This document shows positions 47,997-57,245 of a DNA stretch of 64,000 nt, in pieces. The DNA lies in the NCBI RefSeq assembly GCF_018141165.1, contig NZ_CP058557.1, forward strand, positions 2,294,001 through 2,358,000. Reading direction: 5' to 3'. Origin of the DNA: Alkaliphilus sp. B6464 (lineage in GTDB: Bacteria > Bacillota > Clostridia > Peptostreptococcales > Natronincolaceae). Position 1 is the stretch's first letter, and each line of letters opens with the position of its first letter. A model generated the notes under the pieces. It did no database searches. It had not been told where the DNA came from and was given only the letters and a program-made list of their open reading frames with translations. The translations under genes were made by a program, and so were the position numbers.

Positions 47997-48593
47997 ATGA
48001 ATAATATAAATACAGAAAGAAGAAAAATTATATTAGTAACAGATGGAGATTCTTGTGCTCAAAAGACATTAGAAATAGCAGTTTCAAATATAGGGGGAAG
48101 ATGTATCTCAAGGTCAGGAGGTAATCCTACCCCTATTACATCTTCCGAAATAGTTGAGCTAGTAAAACAAGCTAAAAATGATCCAGTAGTAGTTATGGTT
48201 GATGATAGAGGAAACACTGGTATAGGTAAAGGCGAGCAAGCTATGTTTGAAATTATAAATCATCCTGAAATAGAAGTACTTGGAATTGTTGCCGTAGCTT
48301 CAAACACTAAAGGAGTAAGAGGAGTAAAAGTAGATTATTCTATAGATAATAATGGTAACATGATTAATGCTCCTGTAGACAAACATGGAAATATAAGCGA
48401 TAAAAAGGTACTATATGGGGATACAGTAGATATTATTAATAATTGCAATGTTCCTATCGTTATTGGCGTAGGTGATATTGGGAAGATGGAAGGAAAGGAT
48501 GTAGTAGAAATAGGAGCTCCTATAATTACAAAAGCATTAGAAGAGATAATTACTAGAAACTCTACTCAAAATAAAAAAGGTTATAGATATTAG
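47997..48593 (+). CDS. spoVAEA: Stage V sporulation protein AE (SpoVAEa, soluble)
   Basis: 198 residues, soluble: RKIILVTDGDSCAQKTLEI near the start, VMVDDRGNTGIGKGEQAM in the middle and VIGVGDIGKMEGKD near the end, as in SpoVAEa of Bacillus. AGGATGTG precedes ATG 47997. It ends the cluster; a spoVAF gene, which often follows, is not here. Confidence 0.9.
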   Translation: MNNINTERRKIILVTDGDSCAQKTLEIAVSNIGGRCISRSGGNPTPITSSEIVELVKQAKNDPVVVMVDDRGNTGIGKGEQAMFEIINHPEIEVLGIVAVASNTKGVRGVKVDYSIDNNGNMINAPVDKHGNISDKKVLYGDTVDIINNCNVPIVIGVGDIGKMEGKDVVEIGAPIITKALEEIITRNSTQNKKGYRY

Positions 48594-48613
48594 TTTAATC
48601 TATAACCTTTTTT
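48573..48613. terminator. Bidirectional terminator, spoVA cluster and PBP gene
   Basis: AAAAAAGGTTATAGAT (48573-48588) is complementary to ATCTATAACCTTTTTT (from 48598). Confidence 0.92.
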
Positions 48614-48647
48614 ATTTAATTTATTTTAAATAGTAATTTTAAAAAGA

Positions 48648-51230
48648 TTAATTACTATTTAGAGAATCTATAGTATCATCATCTATATCTTCTGTTTCTT
48701 CTTCATTAGGTCCTCCCTCAGTTTCTGTTCCATCTGGAGAACCACCTGGAAAAGGGATGCCTAATCCATCTACTAATGGGTCATAGTACCCACTAGGAAG
48801 TTCGTAAATATAGTCTAATGGTGTAATACCACCATGTTCTGCTGGATAATAAGGAATTGGTCTTTGTACAAATACTTTAGATTGTACTTGCCAAGGTGGA
48901 GTTAAATCTGTAGCTAACTTACCAGATGGTACATGAATATCCGCACGTACGTGAACATCACATCCCGCAGTAGGCTGAGTACCCTTAATAAATATCTCAG
49001 ATCTAACTGTACTACCTCTAGGGTCTAGTGCACAAAGTTCTGTAGGAAGTTTACCAGAAATAGTACATATATTAACCCTAACTATATCACTTGGCATTTC
49101 AAAATCCTTAACTGAGTGACCCTCATGAACCCTTTTCATAACTTTGCTCCATAAAGATGCAGCAGCAGGACTACCTGAAGTTAATTTTACAGGTTGATCA
49201 GATCCAATCCAAACAGATGCTGAATAGTAAGGAGTATAACCTACAAACCATGCATCTTTTTGACTATCTGTTGTACCAGTTTTACCAGCTACAGGCATAC
49301 TTCCAATATTAGCTCCTTTACCAGTACCTCTAGGAGATGAAACAACTCCACGAAGCATATCAGTTACAATATATGCGGATTGTTCTGTTATTACTCTATG
49401 CTGCTGAGGCTTATTTTCTAAAATAAGATTTCCGTGTCTATCATGTACTGTAGTAAAGGTAGTTGGGCTAGTGTAAAGTCCTTTATTAGCTAATACATTG
49501 AAGGCAGTATTCATTTCTAATGGACTAACGCCTCTAGTCATACCACCTAAAGCAGTAGCTAATGTTTCGTCAGTATATTTTTTACCATTAATAGTTAATG
49601 GGTTTTCTCCAGTATGAACTGTAGTTATACCCATATTTTTCATAGAATCTAGCATAGTATTTATTGAAGAATTTTGATCACCACTAAGCATACTAGCTAG
49701 CTTAACTGCAAATATGTTACCAGAACGTTCCACACCTTCACGTAGAGTAATTAATCCACGATAGCTTTTATCAAAGTTTCTAGGCCAAGGTGTATCAGGT
49801 GTAGATTTATTGAAGTAGTGAGGAACATCATCTACTATACTTCCTGCAGTAAAACCATGCTCAATAGCCGGAGCATATACTGCTATTGGTTTAATGGACG
49901 ATCCCGGCTGTCTAGGAGTCAAAGCTCTGTTTAGTATTCTTTGGCCCGAGGTCATACGTCCCCCAACAATAGCCTTAATTTCTCCAGTTCGATGATCACT
50001 AATAACCATAGCAGATTGAGGCTGAATTTGGCCTTCGCTATCTCTTATATTTTTTTCAGCATCTTCAGTAAAGCCTTCTTTGGCTAATAGTGTTGCTCTA
50101 TCTGCATTATTTATTTTAGGAAAGTTATTTGAATTAGCATATTCTTCATCTAATATTTTTTGAATTCTTGTATCTAAAGTACTATTAATTCTAAGACCAC
50201 CAGAGTAAAGCATATCAATAGCTTCATCTTCTGAGTAGCCACTATCTTTTAATGCCTGTATAACATCTTTTTTTACCAAATCTCCAAAAAATGAGGAGAT
50301 ATTTTCGGCTATTTGTCGATTAGGTTTTAAGTGAGATTTAACATCTTCTTCTAATGCTTGGTTATACTCAGTTTCTGTAATATAGCCTAATCTTTTCATT
50401 GCATTGAGTACCAATTTTTGTCTACTAATAACATACTCATCAATTTTATCATTCATTATTACGGTATATACTGGATCTGAATCATCCAATACAACATGAT
50501 GCTCTTGTACATCTTTTTTTTCCAATGTGATAATTGGTGTATTTCTTGAAGGATATTTTGTTATTCCAGCAATTAATGCAGATTCTGCAATAGTTAAATC
50601 TTTAGCATCCTTAGAAAAATACACTTGGGCAGCTGCCTGTACACCATGAGCTCCACTTCCTAAATAAATAGTATTTAGATACGCTTCTAAAATTTGTTCC
50701 TTTGATAGCTGGTTGTTTAGCATAATACCATAATAAGCATCTTTGATTTTTCTGCTATAGCTTTTATCGGAACGACTTAAATATAGGTTTACAGCTAACT
50801 GTTGGTTAATTGTACTGGCACCTTGTCTAGAGCCTGTACTAAGGTTTGTCCAAAGTGCACCAAAAATACGCTTTATATCTACTCCTTTGTGAGTCCAAAA
50901 ACGCTCATCTTCAATTGAAACAAAAGCACTCGTTAAATGCTCAGGCATTTCAGAATAATCTACTACAACTCTAAAGTTGTTAGATTCTATTTTTTCAATT
51001 ACTTGGCCCTCAGAATCTAAAATAAAGGAGCTCTCATCAAGCATTTCGTATATATTTGAAGCATCAATAGGCTCCGCGTTTTTAATGATGCTCATTACAA
51101 TTCCTGCCACAGCACCAGCACCAATAAAACCAATTAATATGATTGTAACTAATATTACTCTAAAAATACTTAGCTTTCTTTTTTTATTATTGTCCTTGTC
51201 AGTTTGTCTGCTTAGTTTTTTATCTGACAT
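48648..51230 (-). CDS. Class A penicillin-binding protein (PBP1A type)
   Basis: Bifunctional peptidoglycan polymerase and cross-linker. A cytoplasmic basic tail and one membrane anchor (about residues 21-47) lead to the GT51 glycosyltransferase with SIEDERFWTHKGVDI (catalytic Glu near 107). The transpeptidase has PGSSIKPIAVY (nucleophile Ser), a middle SGN motif in ERSGNIFAV and KTGTTDSQKDAWFVG. A proline- and acid-rich tail (GTETEGGPNEEETED) ends it. ATG 51245 opens the frame, but GGAGGTG covers its first codons, so ATG 51230 (MSDKKLSRQ, 860 residues) is the start. Confidence 0.95.
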   Translation of the reverse strand: MSDKKLSRQTDKDNNKKRKLSIFRVILVTIILIGFIGAGAVAGIVMSIIKNAEPIDASNIYEMLDESSFILDSEGQVIEKIESNNFRVVVDYSEMPEHLTSAFVSIEDERFWTHKGVDIKRIFGALWTNLSTGSRQGASTINQQLAVNLYLSRSDKSYSRKIKDAYYGIMLNNQLSKEQILEAYLNTIYLGSGAHGVQAAAQVYFSKDAKDLTIAESALIAGITKYPSRNTPIITLEKKDVQEHHVVLDDSDPVYTVIMNDKIDEYVISRQKLVLNAMKRLGYITETEYNQALEEDVKSHLKPNRQIAENISSFFGDLVKKDVIQALKDSGYSEDEAIDMLYSGGLRINSTLDTRIQKILDEEYANSNNFPKINNADRATLLAKEGFTEDAEKNIRDSEGQIQPQSAMVISDHRTGEIKAIVGGRMTSGQRILNRALTPRQPGSSIKPIAVYAPAIEHGFTAGSIVDDVPHYFNKSTPDTPWPRNFDKSYRGLITLREGVERSGNIFAVKLASMLSGDQNSSINTMLDSMKNMGITTVHTGENPLTINGKKYTDETLATALGGMTRGVSPLEMNTAFNVLANKGLYTSPTTFTTVHDRHGNLILENKPQQHRVITEQSAYIVTDMLRGVVSSPRGTGKGANIGSMPVAGKTGTTDSQKDAWFVGYTPYYSASVWIGSDQPVKLTSGSPAAASLWSKVMKRVHEGHSVKDFEMPSDIVRVNICTISGKLPTELCALDPRGSTVRSEIFIKGTQPTAGCDVHVRADIHVPSGKLATDLTPPWQVQSKVFVQRPIPYYPAEHGGITPLDYIYELPSGYYDPLVDGLGIPFPGGSPDGTETEGGPNEEETEDIDDDTIDSLNSN

Positions 51231-51359
51231 GTTTAACACCTCCATAAAGAGTAAATCTAATAGGTTTAGGAGAATAGACCAAAGATATTATACCATATTA
51301 CCAATAATGCTATTATATAAATATAGCATATAGGCATTAATATTACAATTATATCATAC

Positions 51360-51393
51360 TTTATGTAAAGTATACATTGTATCTTTACATAAA
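51360..51393. promoter_or_regulatory. Inverted repeat in the PBP / yunB intergenic region
   Basis: TTTATGTAAAG (51360-51370) and CTTTACATAAA (51383-51393) are perfect 11-base complements 12 bases apart; the 5' half overlaps an ATACTTTA-TG-TAAAGTAT palindrome (51356-51373). It lies between two divergent genes in a gap of about 300 bases that holds no other gene. Confidence 0.5.
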
Positions 51394-51526
51394 ACTCTAT
51401 TATATAATAAAAAAATATTTGTATAATATAAGCAGGATAAGTCTGTTGTTCTAGAATCAAATAATAGCAATATAGTTGTGATCATTATATAATGTAAGTA
51501 CATATAATAGCATAGGGGTGATGTCC

Positions 51527-52204
51527 TTGGGCATTATTAAATTAGGTAAGAAAAAATATTTAAAGTTTAAAATCATAACTATCCTAATTCTAATTGTTAT
51601 AATACTAACTATGTGTTTTTTATACATAGATAGAGAAATTACACCTACTGTACAAGCTATTGGAGAATTAAAAGCACAGGAAATCACTACAAGGGCTATT
51701 AATGAATCTGTAAGTTTAGTATTAAAACAAGATATACAATATCAAGATTTGATTTCTGTAAAGGAAGATGATGAAGGTAACATAACTATGATGCAAGCTA
51801 ATACTTTTTTGATGAACAAAGTAGCTTCAGATGTAGCTTTGACTATTCAAGACCATCTTAAACAAATAAAAACAACTTCTGATCGAATACCATTAGGTAA
51901 TGCTTTAGGAAGTCAACTTTTAGCCCAATATGGTCCTAAAATGAAGCTTACTGTAACCCCATTAGGAATGGTTGATGTAAATTTTGGAACAGAATTCGAA
52001 CAATCTGGCATAAATCAGACAAGACATAGGATTTATTTGATTATTAATACCAGTGTTAGAGTAATAGTGCCATTTAGTTCTAATACCATACATGTAACAA
52101 CGTATTTTCCAGTGGCAGAAACAGTTATTGTTGGAAAGGTTCCGATGAACTATATAAATGTTCCAAAAGATGACTTTCTAGACGTAACACCTATATACAA
52201 ATAA
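51527..52204 (+). CDS. yunB: YunB-like sporulation protein
   Basis: Membrane-anchored protein (one segment near residues 15-38) with a long outer domain, similar to YunB, a spore-formation protein. Family blocks visible: EITPTVQAIGELKAQEITTRAINESV, IPLGNALGSQLLAQYGPK and VIVPFSSNTIHVTTYFPVAETVIVG. AGGGGTG at 51514-51520 is 6 bases before TTG 51527 (MGIIKLGKKKY, 225 residues), better than GTG 51518. Divergent from the PBP gene, compatible with joint control. Confidence 0.85.
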   Translation: MGIIKLGKKKYLKFKIITILILIVIILTMCFLYIDREITPTVQAIGELKAQEITTRAINESVSLVLKQDIQYQDLISVKEDDEGNITMMQANTFLMNKVASDVALTIQDHLKQIKTTSDRIPLGNALGSQLLAQYGPKMKLTVTPLGMVDVNFGTEFEQSGINQTRHRIYLIINTSVRVIVPFSSNTIHVTTYFPVAETVIVGKVPMNYINVPKDDFLDVTPIYK

Positions 52205-52306
52205 TAGTGTTATATATTCCAATTATAGGATATAATGTTGATAGATAAATTTTAATATTAAGTTTAGATAGCATGTTCTAGCTTATACTAAGGAGTGAAA
52301 TATTCT

Positions 52307-53596
52307 GTGGAAATAGAAAATATATATGAAAGAAAATCTAAAGCAATATTAGTAGGATTAAATAATACAGGAAAAAAAGAAAGTATTGACATAGAGGTTT
52401 CTATGAATGAATTAGGTGAGTTGACTAAGGCTGCAGGAGCGGACGTCTTATCTATTGCAATACAAAATAGGCCAGCAGTCGATGTTACATACTTTATTGG
52501 TAAAGGAAAAGTAGATGAAATTAAACAATTGTGTGAAACTCTTGAAGCGGATATGGTCATATTTAATGATGAATTGTCAGGTTCTCAAATAAGAAACTTA
52601 GAAGAAGCTCTTGGTGTTGATGTTATTGATCGTACTGCACTTATACTAGATATTTTTGCTCAAAGGGCACGAACAAAGGAAGGGAAATTGCAAGTAGAAC
52701 TGGCTCAGTTAAAATATAGAATGCCAAGGCTCATAGGCTTAGGCAGACAACTTTCACAGCAAGGTGCTGGAATAGGTACTAGAGGACCTGGGGAAAAGAA
52801 GTTAGAGACTGATCGCAGGCACATATTAAAGAGGATCGATGATATAGAACAAGAGCTGAAAGAAGTTAAAAAGAATAGAGAAGTACAAAGAGGTAAGAGG
52901 AGTAAATCAGAGCTTCCTATTGTGGCTTTAGTAGGCTATACAAATGCTGGAAAGTCTACATTAATGAATTCTCTTTTAAAAATAAGCGATCAATACGATG
53001 AGGCTAGAGAAGTGTATGCAGAAGACATGCTGTTTGCGACCTTAGATGTATCTTTACGTAGATTGTCTTTTCCTAATAAATTAGACTTTATATTAACAGA
53101 TACTGTTGGGTTTGTAAGTAAATTGCCGCATGCTTTAGTAAACGCGTTTAAGGCTACATTAGAAGAAGTAAAGTATGCGGATTTACTTATACATGTTATA
53201 GATGCTTCAAATGAAGAATATAATTTGCAGAAACAAACTACATTAAATGTATTAAGGGAACTAGGTGTTGAAAATAAAAATATTATTAATGTATATAATA
53301 AGGTAGATAAAATTCTAGATGAAACACTGCTTCCTAAAGAAGAAAATGCACTATGTATTTCTGCAAGGGCAAATAAAAATTTAGATACGCTAATAGAACA
53401 TATCAGGAATCAAATTGGACCGGATATTATTGATGTTCATTTGTTAATTCCTTATGATAAAGGTAACCTTATTTCGAGCTTACATAATGACGGCGTGGTA
53501 CTTGGGTCGGAATATGTTGAGGAAGGAATTGAAGTAAAGGCAAGGGTTGAAAAAATGTATTACCATAAATATGAAAGTTTCAATTTAGATAAGTAA
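52307..53596 (+). CDS. hflX: GTPase HflX
   Basis: Ribosome-splitting GTPase of the Obg-HflX group. An N-terminal HflX domain with GGRQLSQQ-type glycine-rich text (GLGRQLSQQGAGIGTRGPGEK) precedes a GTPase with G1 GYTNAGKST, G3 DTVGFVSKLPHALV, and G4 NKVD. The open frame starts at GTG 52295, but AAGGAGTG overlaps that codon; GTG 52307 (MEIENIYERK, 430 residues) is 9 bases downstream and more likely. The next gene follows by 18 bases. Confidence 0.94.
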   Translation: MEIENIYERKSKAILVGLNNTGKKESIDIEVSMNELGELTKAAGADVLSIAIQNRPAVDVTYFIGKGKVDEIKQLCETLEADMVIFNDELSGSQIRNLEEALGVDVIDRTALILDIFAQRARTKEGKLQVELAQLKYRMPRLIGLGRQLSQQGAGIGTRGPGEKKLETDRRHILKRIDDIEQELKEVKKNREVQRGKRSKSELPIVALVGYTNAGKSTLMNSLLKISDQYDEAREVYAEDMLFATLDVSLRRLSFPNKLDFILTDTVGFVSKLPHALVNAFKATLEEVKYADLLIHVIDASNEEYNLQKQTTLNVLRELGVENKNIINVYNKVDKILDETLLPKEENALCISARANKNLDTLIEHIRNQIGPDIIDVHLLIPYDKGNLISSLHNDGVVLGSEYVEEGIEVKARVEKMYYHKYESFNLDK

Positions 53597-53614
53597 TTAA
53601 TTTGGGGGATAGGC

Positions 53615-54292
53615 ATGAAACAAAAGCAAATAGATTATTCCTTATTATCATGGGACAAGATAGAGGAGAAAGAAGACTTTATTATTACCTATTTATTATA
53701 CGATGAAGGAAAATCAATTAATTTAATATCAAGAATTAGAAATCTTAATAAAGAAACAGTTGAAAATCACATTATTCAATACAAGTCTCTTCATAATTTA
53801 AAAAAATATAGTATAGACGATGATTTTTTTATTAATTTATTAGCGAGTACAAAGGAAGAACGAGTCAAAGCTATAGATTTATTAAGTGAATATGAGAAAA
53901 TAGAGTTAGTAAAGTATTTAATAAAAAAAATTCCATTAATAGAAAATGCAGAAGACAAGATGATTGCATTATGGATTGCAGGAGAATTGAAAGATAATAG
54001 ATTATTACCTGTTATCCATAATGAAATTACCCATAAGCATGGAGGAGTACGCCGAATGGTGTGCTCTGCCCTTGGTAAAATCAGTTCTACAGACAGTATA
54101 GATTTGCTACACAGATGTTTGCAAGATGCAAAGCCGCAAGTACGACAATATGCATCAAAGGCATTAAAAGTAATTGGAAATGATAAAACTTTACGAAGGT
54201 TGAAGAGTTTATTAAATAATCCCAATGAATTACCATATGTACGCAGAAGCTATAAAGAAACTATTGATATAATTGAGGACAGATTAAAATGA
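53615..54292 (+). CDS. HEAT-repeat protein with helix-turn-helix-like N-terminus
   Basis: 225 residues. The first ~60 read like a winged or helix-turn-helix unit (FIITYLLYDEGKSINLISRIRNLNKETVENHI). The rest is a set of HEAT repeats, including LPVIHNEITHKHGGVRRMVCSALGKI and CLQDAKPQVRQYASKALKVI. Such repeats mediate protein contacts or act in scaffolds. Start ATG 53615 follows GGGGGATA. Joined to hflX in an operon. Confidence 0.85.
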   Translation: MKQKQIDYSLLSWDKIEEKEDFIITYLLYDEGKSINLISRIRNLNKETVENHIIQYKSLHNLKKYSIDDDFFINLLASTKEERVKAIDLLSEYEKIELVKYLIKKIPLIENAEDKMIALWIAGELKDNRLLPVIHNEITHKHGGVRRMVCSALGKISSTDSIDLLHRCLQDAKPQVRQYASKALKVIGNDKTLRRLKSLLNNPNELPYVRRSYKETIDIIEDRLK

Positions 54293-54310
54293 GGCTAATA
54301 AGCCTCTTTT
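54286..54310 (+). terminator. Terminator after the HEAT gene
   Basis: GAGGCT-AATA-AGCCTC flanked by AAAAT and TTTT. Confidence 0.75.
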
Positions 54311-54421
54311 ACATAATAAGAAAGAAAAAACAAAAAAGCTAAAAGATTCTGAAAAGTGGTTGTAAAATTCTATTATTTGGTATATGATAATAGTAAGATA
54401 AAAGGAAGGAGGATTCGTCCA

Positions 54422-54871
54422 ATGATTTTTAGAAACTGCGCAGGCGGTGTTGTGTTTTATGCGAATCAGGTATTTATCTTCAAAAATGAAAAAAATGAAT
54501 GGGTTTTACCAAAAGGTATAATTCGTAACAAGGATCTCTCGAGAGATGTAGCTTTGTGCCGAGTCAAAATTGAGGCTGGCATTGATGCTGAAATTCTTTC
54601 AACAGCGGGAGGCACTAGTTACGAATTTTATTCTGTTACGAGAAAACAACCAGTATGTAATCAGATAACATGGTACATTATGCATGCAAAAACAAAGACA
54701 TATGAAATAAATAAAGAATTAGGCTTTAAAGACGGAGGGTTCTATACTATCGATAAGGCACTAGAAATGATTACCTATAGTCAGGATAAATCCTTAGTTA
54801 ATCTATCTTATAAAAAATATAAAGACATGATGAAGAAAGAATCAGCACAAGCAGCACAAGCAGCAGTGTAG
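54422..54871 (+). CDS. Nudix-fold protein with a degenerate Nudix box
   Basis: The start is ATG 54422 after GGAAGGAGG; the longer frame from 54356 has no ribosome site. The 149 residues begin MIFRNCAGGVVFYANQ, the usual first strand of Nudix hydrolases. The Nudix box, normally GX5EX7REUXEEXGU, is here KGIIRNKDLSRDVALCRVKIEAGIDA-like: the metal-binding REUXEE is replaced by CRVKIE, so two or three catalytic acids are gone. Catalysis is doubtful and a ligand-binding role is more likely. The C-terminus is Gln/Ala-rich (ESAQAAQAAV). Confidence 0.82.
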   Translation: MIFRNCAGGVVFYANQVFIFKNEKNEWVLPKGIIRNKDLSRDVALCRVKIEAGIDAEILSTAGGTSYEFYSVTRKQPVCNQITWYIMHAKTKTYEINKELGFKDGGFYTIDKALEMITYSQDKSLVNLSYKKYKDMMKKESAQAAQAAV

Positions 54872-54906
54872 ATTTGCATAATATAAAATAACATAAATAA
54901 ATAATT

Positions 54907-54935
54907 AAAGAAGCAGTCCATACTGCTTCTTTATA
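54907..54935 (+). terminator. Terminator after the Nudix gene
   Basis: AAAGAAGCAGT-CCAT-ACTGCTTCTTT. Confidence 0.88.
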
Positions 54936-55118
54936 TTGTCTAAATATTGAGTAAAAGAGTATGGATTTTTTAATAGCTGAGTGTTTTTAAATAAGTAGAA
55001 GACTGGTAATATCTCAAGTGAGTTACAGGCTAATGCGATAACGTCAGATGAAATTTTCAACTATTTGTTATGTATATGATATAATATATATATCATAATA
55101 AAAAAGGATTGGTAGTAT

Positions 55119-55769
55119 ATGTTAAAAGAGTATAAAACATTATTAGCATATGGTGAAGGTGAAATAATTATTGAAAAATCTAAATTTATAGGATATGCAA
55201 CTCCTATTAAAAGTGAAGAAGAAGCCATTGCTTTTATAGAAAACATAAGGACTAAACATTGGAATGCAACACACAATGTTCCAGCTTATATAGTTGGTGA
55301 AAACAATGAAATACAGCGATATAGTGATGACAGAGAACCATCAGGTACCGCAGGAATTCCAATATTAGAAGTAATTAAGAAAGAGGACTTAAGAAATGTT
55401 GCAGTAGTTGTAACAAGATATTTTGGCGGAGTTAAGCTTGGTACTGGCGGCTTAGTAAGAGCCTATACTAAAGGAGCTAAAATCGGGCTAGAAGCTGCCA
55501 AAATAGTAACTAAAAGATTATACGAACTTGTTCATGTAAAGATAGATTATACTATGTTGGGAAAAATTCAAAATGAAATTTTGCAGAACGGATATTTGAT
55601 TAAGGAAACACAATATGATGATGCGGTTCATTTTTATTTATATATAAAGGTCGATTCTTTGAATTACTTTGAAAAACAAATTATTGAATGGACCAATGGT
55701 AGAGCTACTTTAGACTTTACTGGACAAGAGTATCTAACCGAGATTGATGGTAAAGTTGCTATGCCATAG
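55119..55769 (+). CDS. YigZ/IMPACT family protein
   Basis: 216 residues. The N-terminal IMPACT domain carries KSKFIGYATPIKSEEEA, HNVPAYIVG, RYSDDREPSGTAGIPIL and VVVTRYFGGVKLGTGGLVRAY, a very clear signature. A smaller C-terminal domain follows. Relatives are linked to translation control in eukaryotes; the bacterial role is unsettled. AAAAAGGATTGG precedes ATG 55119. Confidence 0.93.
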   Translation: MLKEYKTLLAYGEGEIIIEKSKFIGYATPIKSEEEAIAFIENIRTKHWNATHNVPAYIVGENNEIQRYSDDREPSGTAGIPILEVIKKEDLRNVAVVVTRYFGGVKLGTGGLVRAYTKGAKIGLEAAKIVTKRLYELVHVKIDYTMLGKIQNEILQNGYLIKETQYDDAVHFYLYIKVDSLNYFEKQIIEWTNGRATLDFTGQEYLTEIDGKVAMP

Positions 55770-55868
55770 GCTAAGTTTGTAATTTTGATTAGCTAAATAA
55801 ATATTTTTAATATATATGCATAAAATATATGGGTATATACTTTGAATATATATGAGGGAGGATTATAT

Positions 55869-56270
55869 ATGGATAAAATAGAACAGGTAAAAAAAGAAAT
55901 GCTAAGTAAAAAGGTATGGGCAGTTGTAGGAGCTACTCCCGATTCAGAAAAGTTTGGCTATAAAATCTATAAAAAATTAAAAGACCATGGATATACAGTA
56001 TATGGCGTAAATCCAAAATATGAAAGCTTAGATGGAGATAAGCTATATAGTAGTTTAAAAGACTTGCCAGAAAAACCTGAATGTATAGATATGGTTGTAA
56101 ACCCTAAAGTAACTAAGTCTACACTTACAGAAATAAAAGAGCTTGGAATTGAGTATGTATGGTTTCAACCTGGTACCTTTGATGAAGATATTATAGACAT
56201 GGCAGAGGAAGATGGCCTACAAATTGTATATTATGATTGTGTGTTAGTTGCTTTAGGAAATGGCCACTAA
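55869..56270 (+). CDS. CoA-binding domain protein (YccU-like)
   Basis: ATG 55869 (MDKIEQVKKEM, 133 residues) follows GGGAGGATT; the frame from 55842 reads through that site. Rossmann-type CoA_binding_2 fold: VWAVVGATPDSEKFGYKIYKKLKDHGY, VYGVNPKY, then PECIDMVVNP, ELGIEYVWFQPGTFDEDI and the terminal DCVLVAL with the conserved cysteine. Reaction unknown; CoA binding is a family inference. Confidence 0.9.
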   Translation: MDKIEQVKKEMLSKKVWAVVGATPDSEKFGYKIYKKLKDHGYTVYGVNPKYESLDGDKLYSSLKDLPEKPECIDMVVNPKVTKSTLTEIKELGIEYVWFQPGTFDEDIIDMAEEDGLQIVYYDCVLVALGNGH

Positions 56271-56297
56271 AAACAGTGGCTTCATTCCTTTTTTTTA
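56255..56297 (+). terminator. Terminator after the CoA-binding gene
   Basis: GGAAATG-GCCACT and AGTGGC-TTCATTCC arms, then TTTTTTT. Confidence 0.82.
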
Positions 56298-56641
56298 CCT
56301 TTATAGAAAACTTCGTAAATTCCCATAATTAATAAAAAAACTCCGAACCATTTTCTTAATAACGTGGATGAAAGAGTTAGTGCTAGTTTTGATCCTATGA
56401 AAGTACCAAATATCCCAAAAAAAATAAGAGGATAACTAAGTTTTAACAATATATTTTTATTACGATAGTGAACAACTAATGCGACAATCGCTACAGGTAT
56501 AAACGAAATTAAATTTATGCTTTGAACCGTTTGTTGGTTTAAGTTTGTTAAAAGTATTATACTAGGAATTAAAATGGTTCCTCCGCCAATTCCCATACCA
56601 CCAATTGCGCCAGTTATTAATCCTAACAAAAAAAATATCAT
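56282..56641 (-). CDS. TauE/SafE-type transporter, second half (TSUP)
   Basis: 119 residues, about three to four membrane segments, matching one repeat of the TSUP (sulfite exporter TauE/SafE) fold: GLITGAIGGMGIGGGTILIPSIILL and a C-terminal RKWFGVFLLIMGIYEVF. Full-length TSUP proteins have two such halves in one chain. Here its start overlaps the stop of the other half by 4 bases (56638-56641), so the two chains are translated together and likely pair. Substrate may be a sulfur oxyanion or organic acid. Confidence 0.88.
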   Translation of the reverse strand: MIFFLLGLITGAIGGMGIGGGTILIPSIILLTNLNQQTVQSINLISFIPVAIVALVVHYRNKNILLKLSYPLIFFGIFGTFIGSKLALTLSSTLLRKWFGVFLLIMGIYEVFYKGKKKE

Positions 56642-57003
56642 AAAAACACCATCCTTATAGCAGCAACTATTATAAAAAAGCCAAAAATTTTTCTAAGATA
56701 GTTTGCAGGAATTTTGTTTAACGCATTGGAGCCTATGTAACTCCCAATAATTCCTCCTAAGGCTACTTTAAGAGTTATATCTATTGTGGTAAAGCCATTT
56801 TTATAATAAATAAAACCACTAATTAATGAAAGAGGAAGAATTATAGATATTGCAGTGGCTTGAGCTTTATGTTGGCTTATCCCAAAGATAAGTGTAAGAG
56901 CTAAAACCGCAACAGTTCCGCCCCCGGCCCCAAATAAGCCATTTATAATACCCGAAAAGAAACCAATTAAAGCAATTTTAAGCCAATATATAAATTTTTC
57001 CAT
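56638..57003 (-). CDS. TauE/SafE-type transporter, first half (TSUP)
   Basis: 121 residues: GFFSGIINGLFGAGGGTVAVLALTLIF, HKAQATAISIILPLSLISG, then LRKIFGFFIIVAAIRMVF. AGGAGAAATAAT lies before ATG 57003 on the minus strand. Each half ends with a similar LRK-x-FG-FF-segment, showing common origin. Functions with the overlapping downstream chain. Confidence 0.88.
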   Translation of the reverse strand: MEKFIYWLKIALIGFFSGIINGLFGAGGGTVAVLALTLIFGISQHKAQATAISIILPLSLISGFIYYKNGFTTIDITLKVALGGIIGSYIGSNALNKIPANYLRKIFGFFIIVAAIRMVFL

Positions 57004-57142
57004 ATTATTTCTCCTATGTATAAATAAAATTGTAAGGTAACAAAATTAGTAACTGAGTCTTAGTTTAACCAAATAGAACCAAGATATTCTGTATAGTAAC
57101 AGACTTTGATATAAAATATAAAAGTATAAATAGAGGTTGAAT

Positions 57143-57169
57143 CACCTATATAGCTATAGGTGTTTTTTT
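57143..57169 (+). terminator. Orphan terminator-like hairpin upstream of nadE
   Basis: CACCTATA-TAGC-TATAGGTG followed by TTTTTTT. No gene ends before it on the plus strand. Confidence 0.7.
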
Positions 57170-57245
57170 ATGTACACAGTGGATAAAAAGCGTATAACTT
57201 ATGATATAATAATACAAATAAGCTGGTAATGAAAGGAGACTCTTT

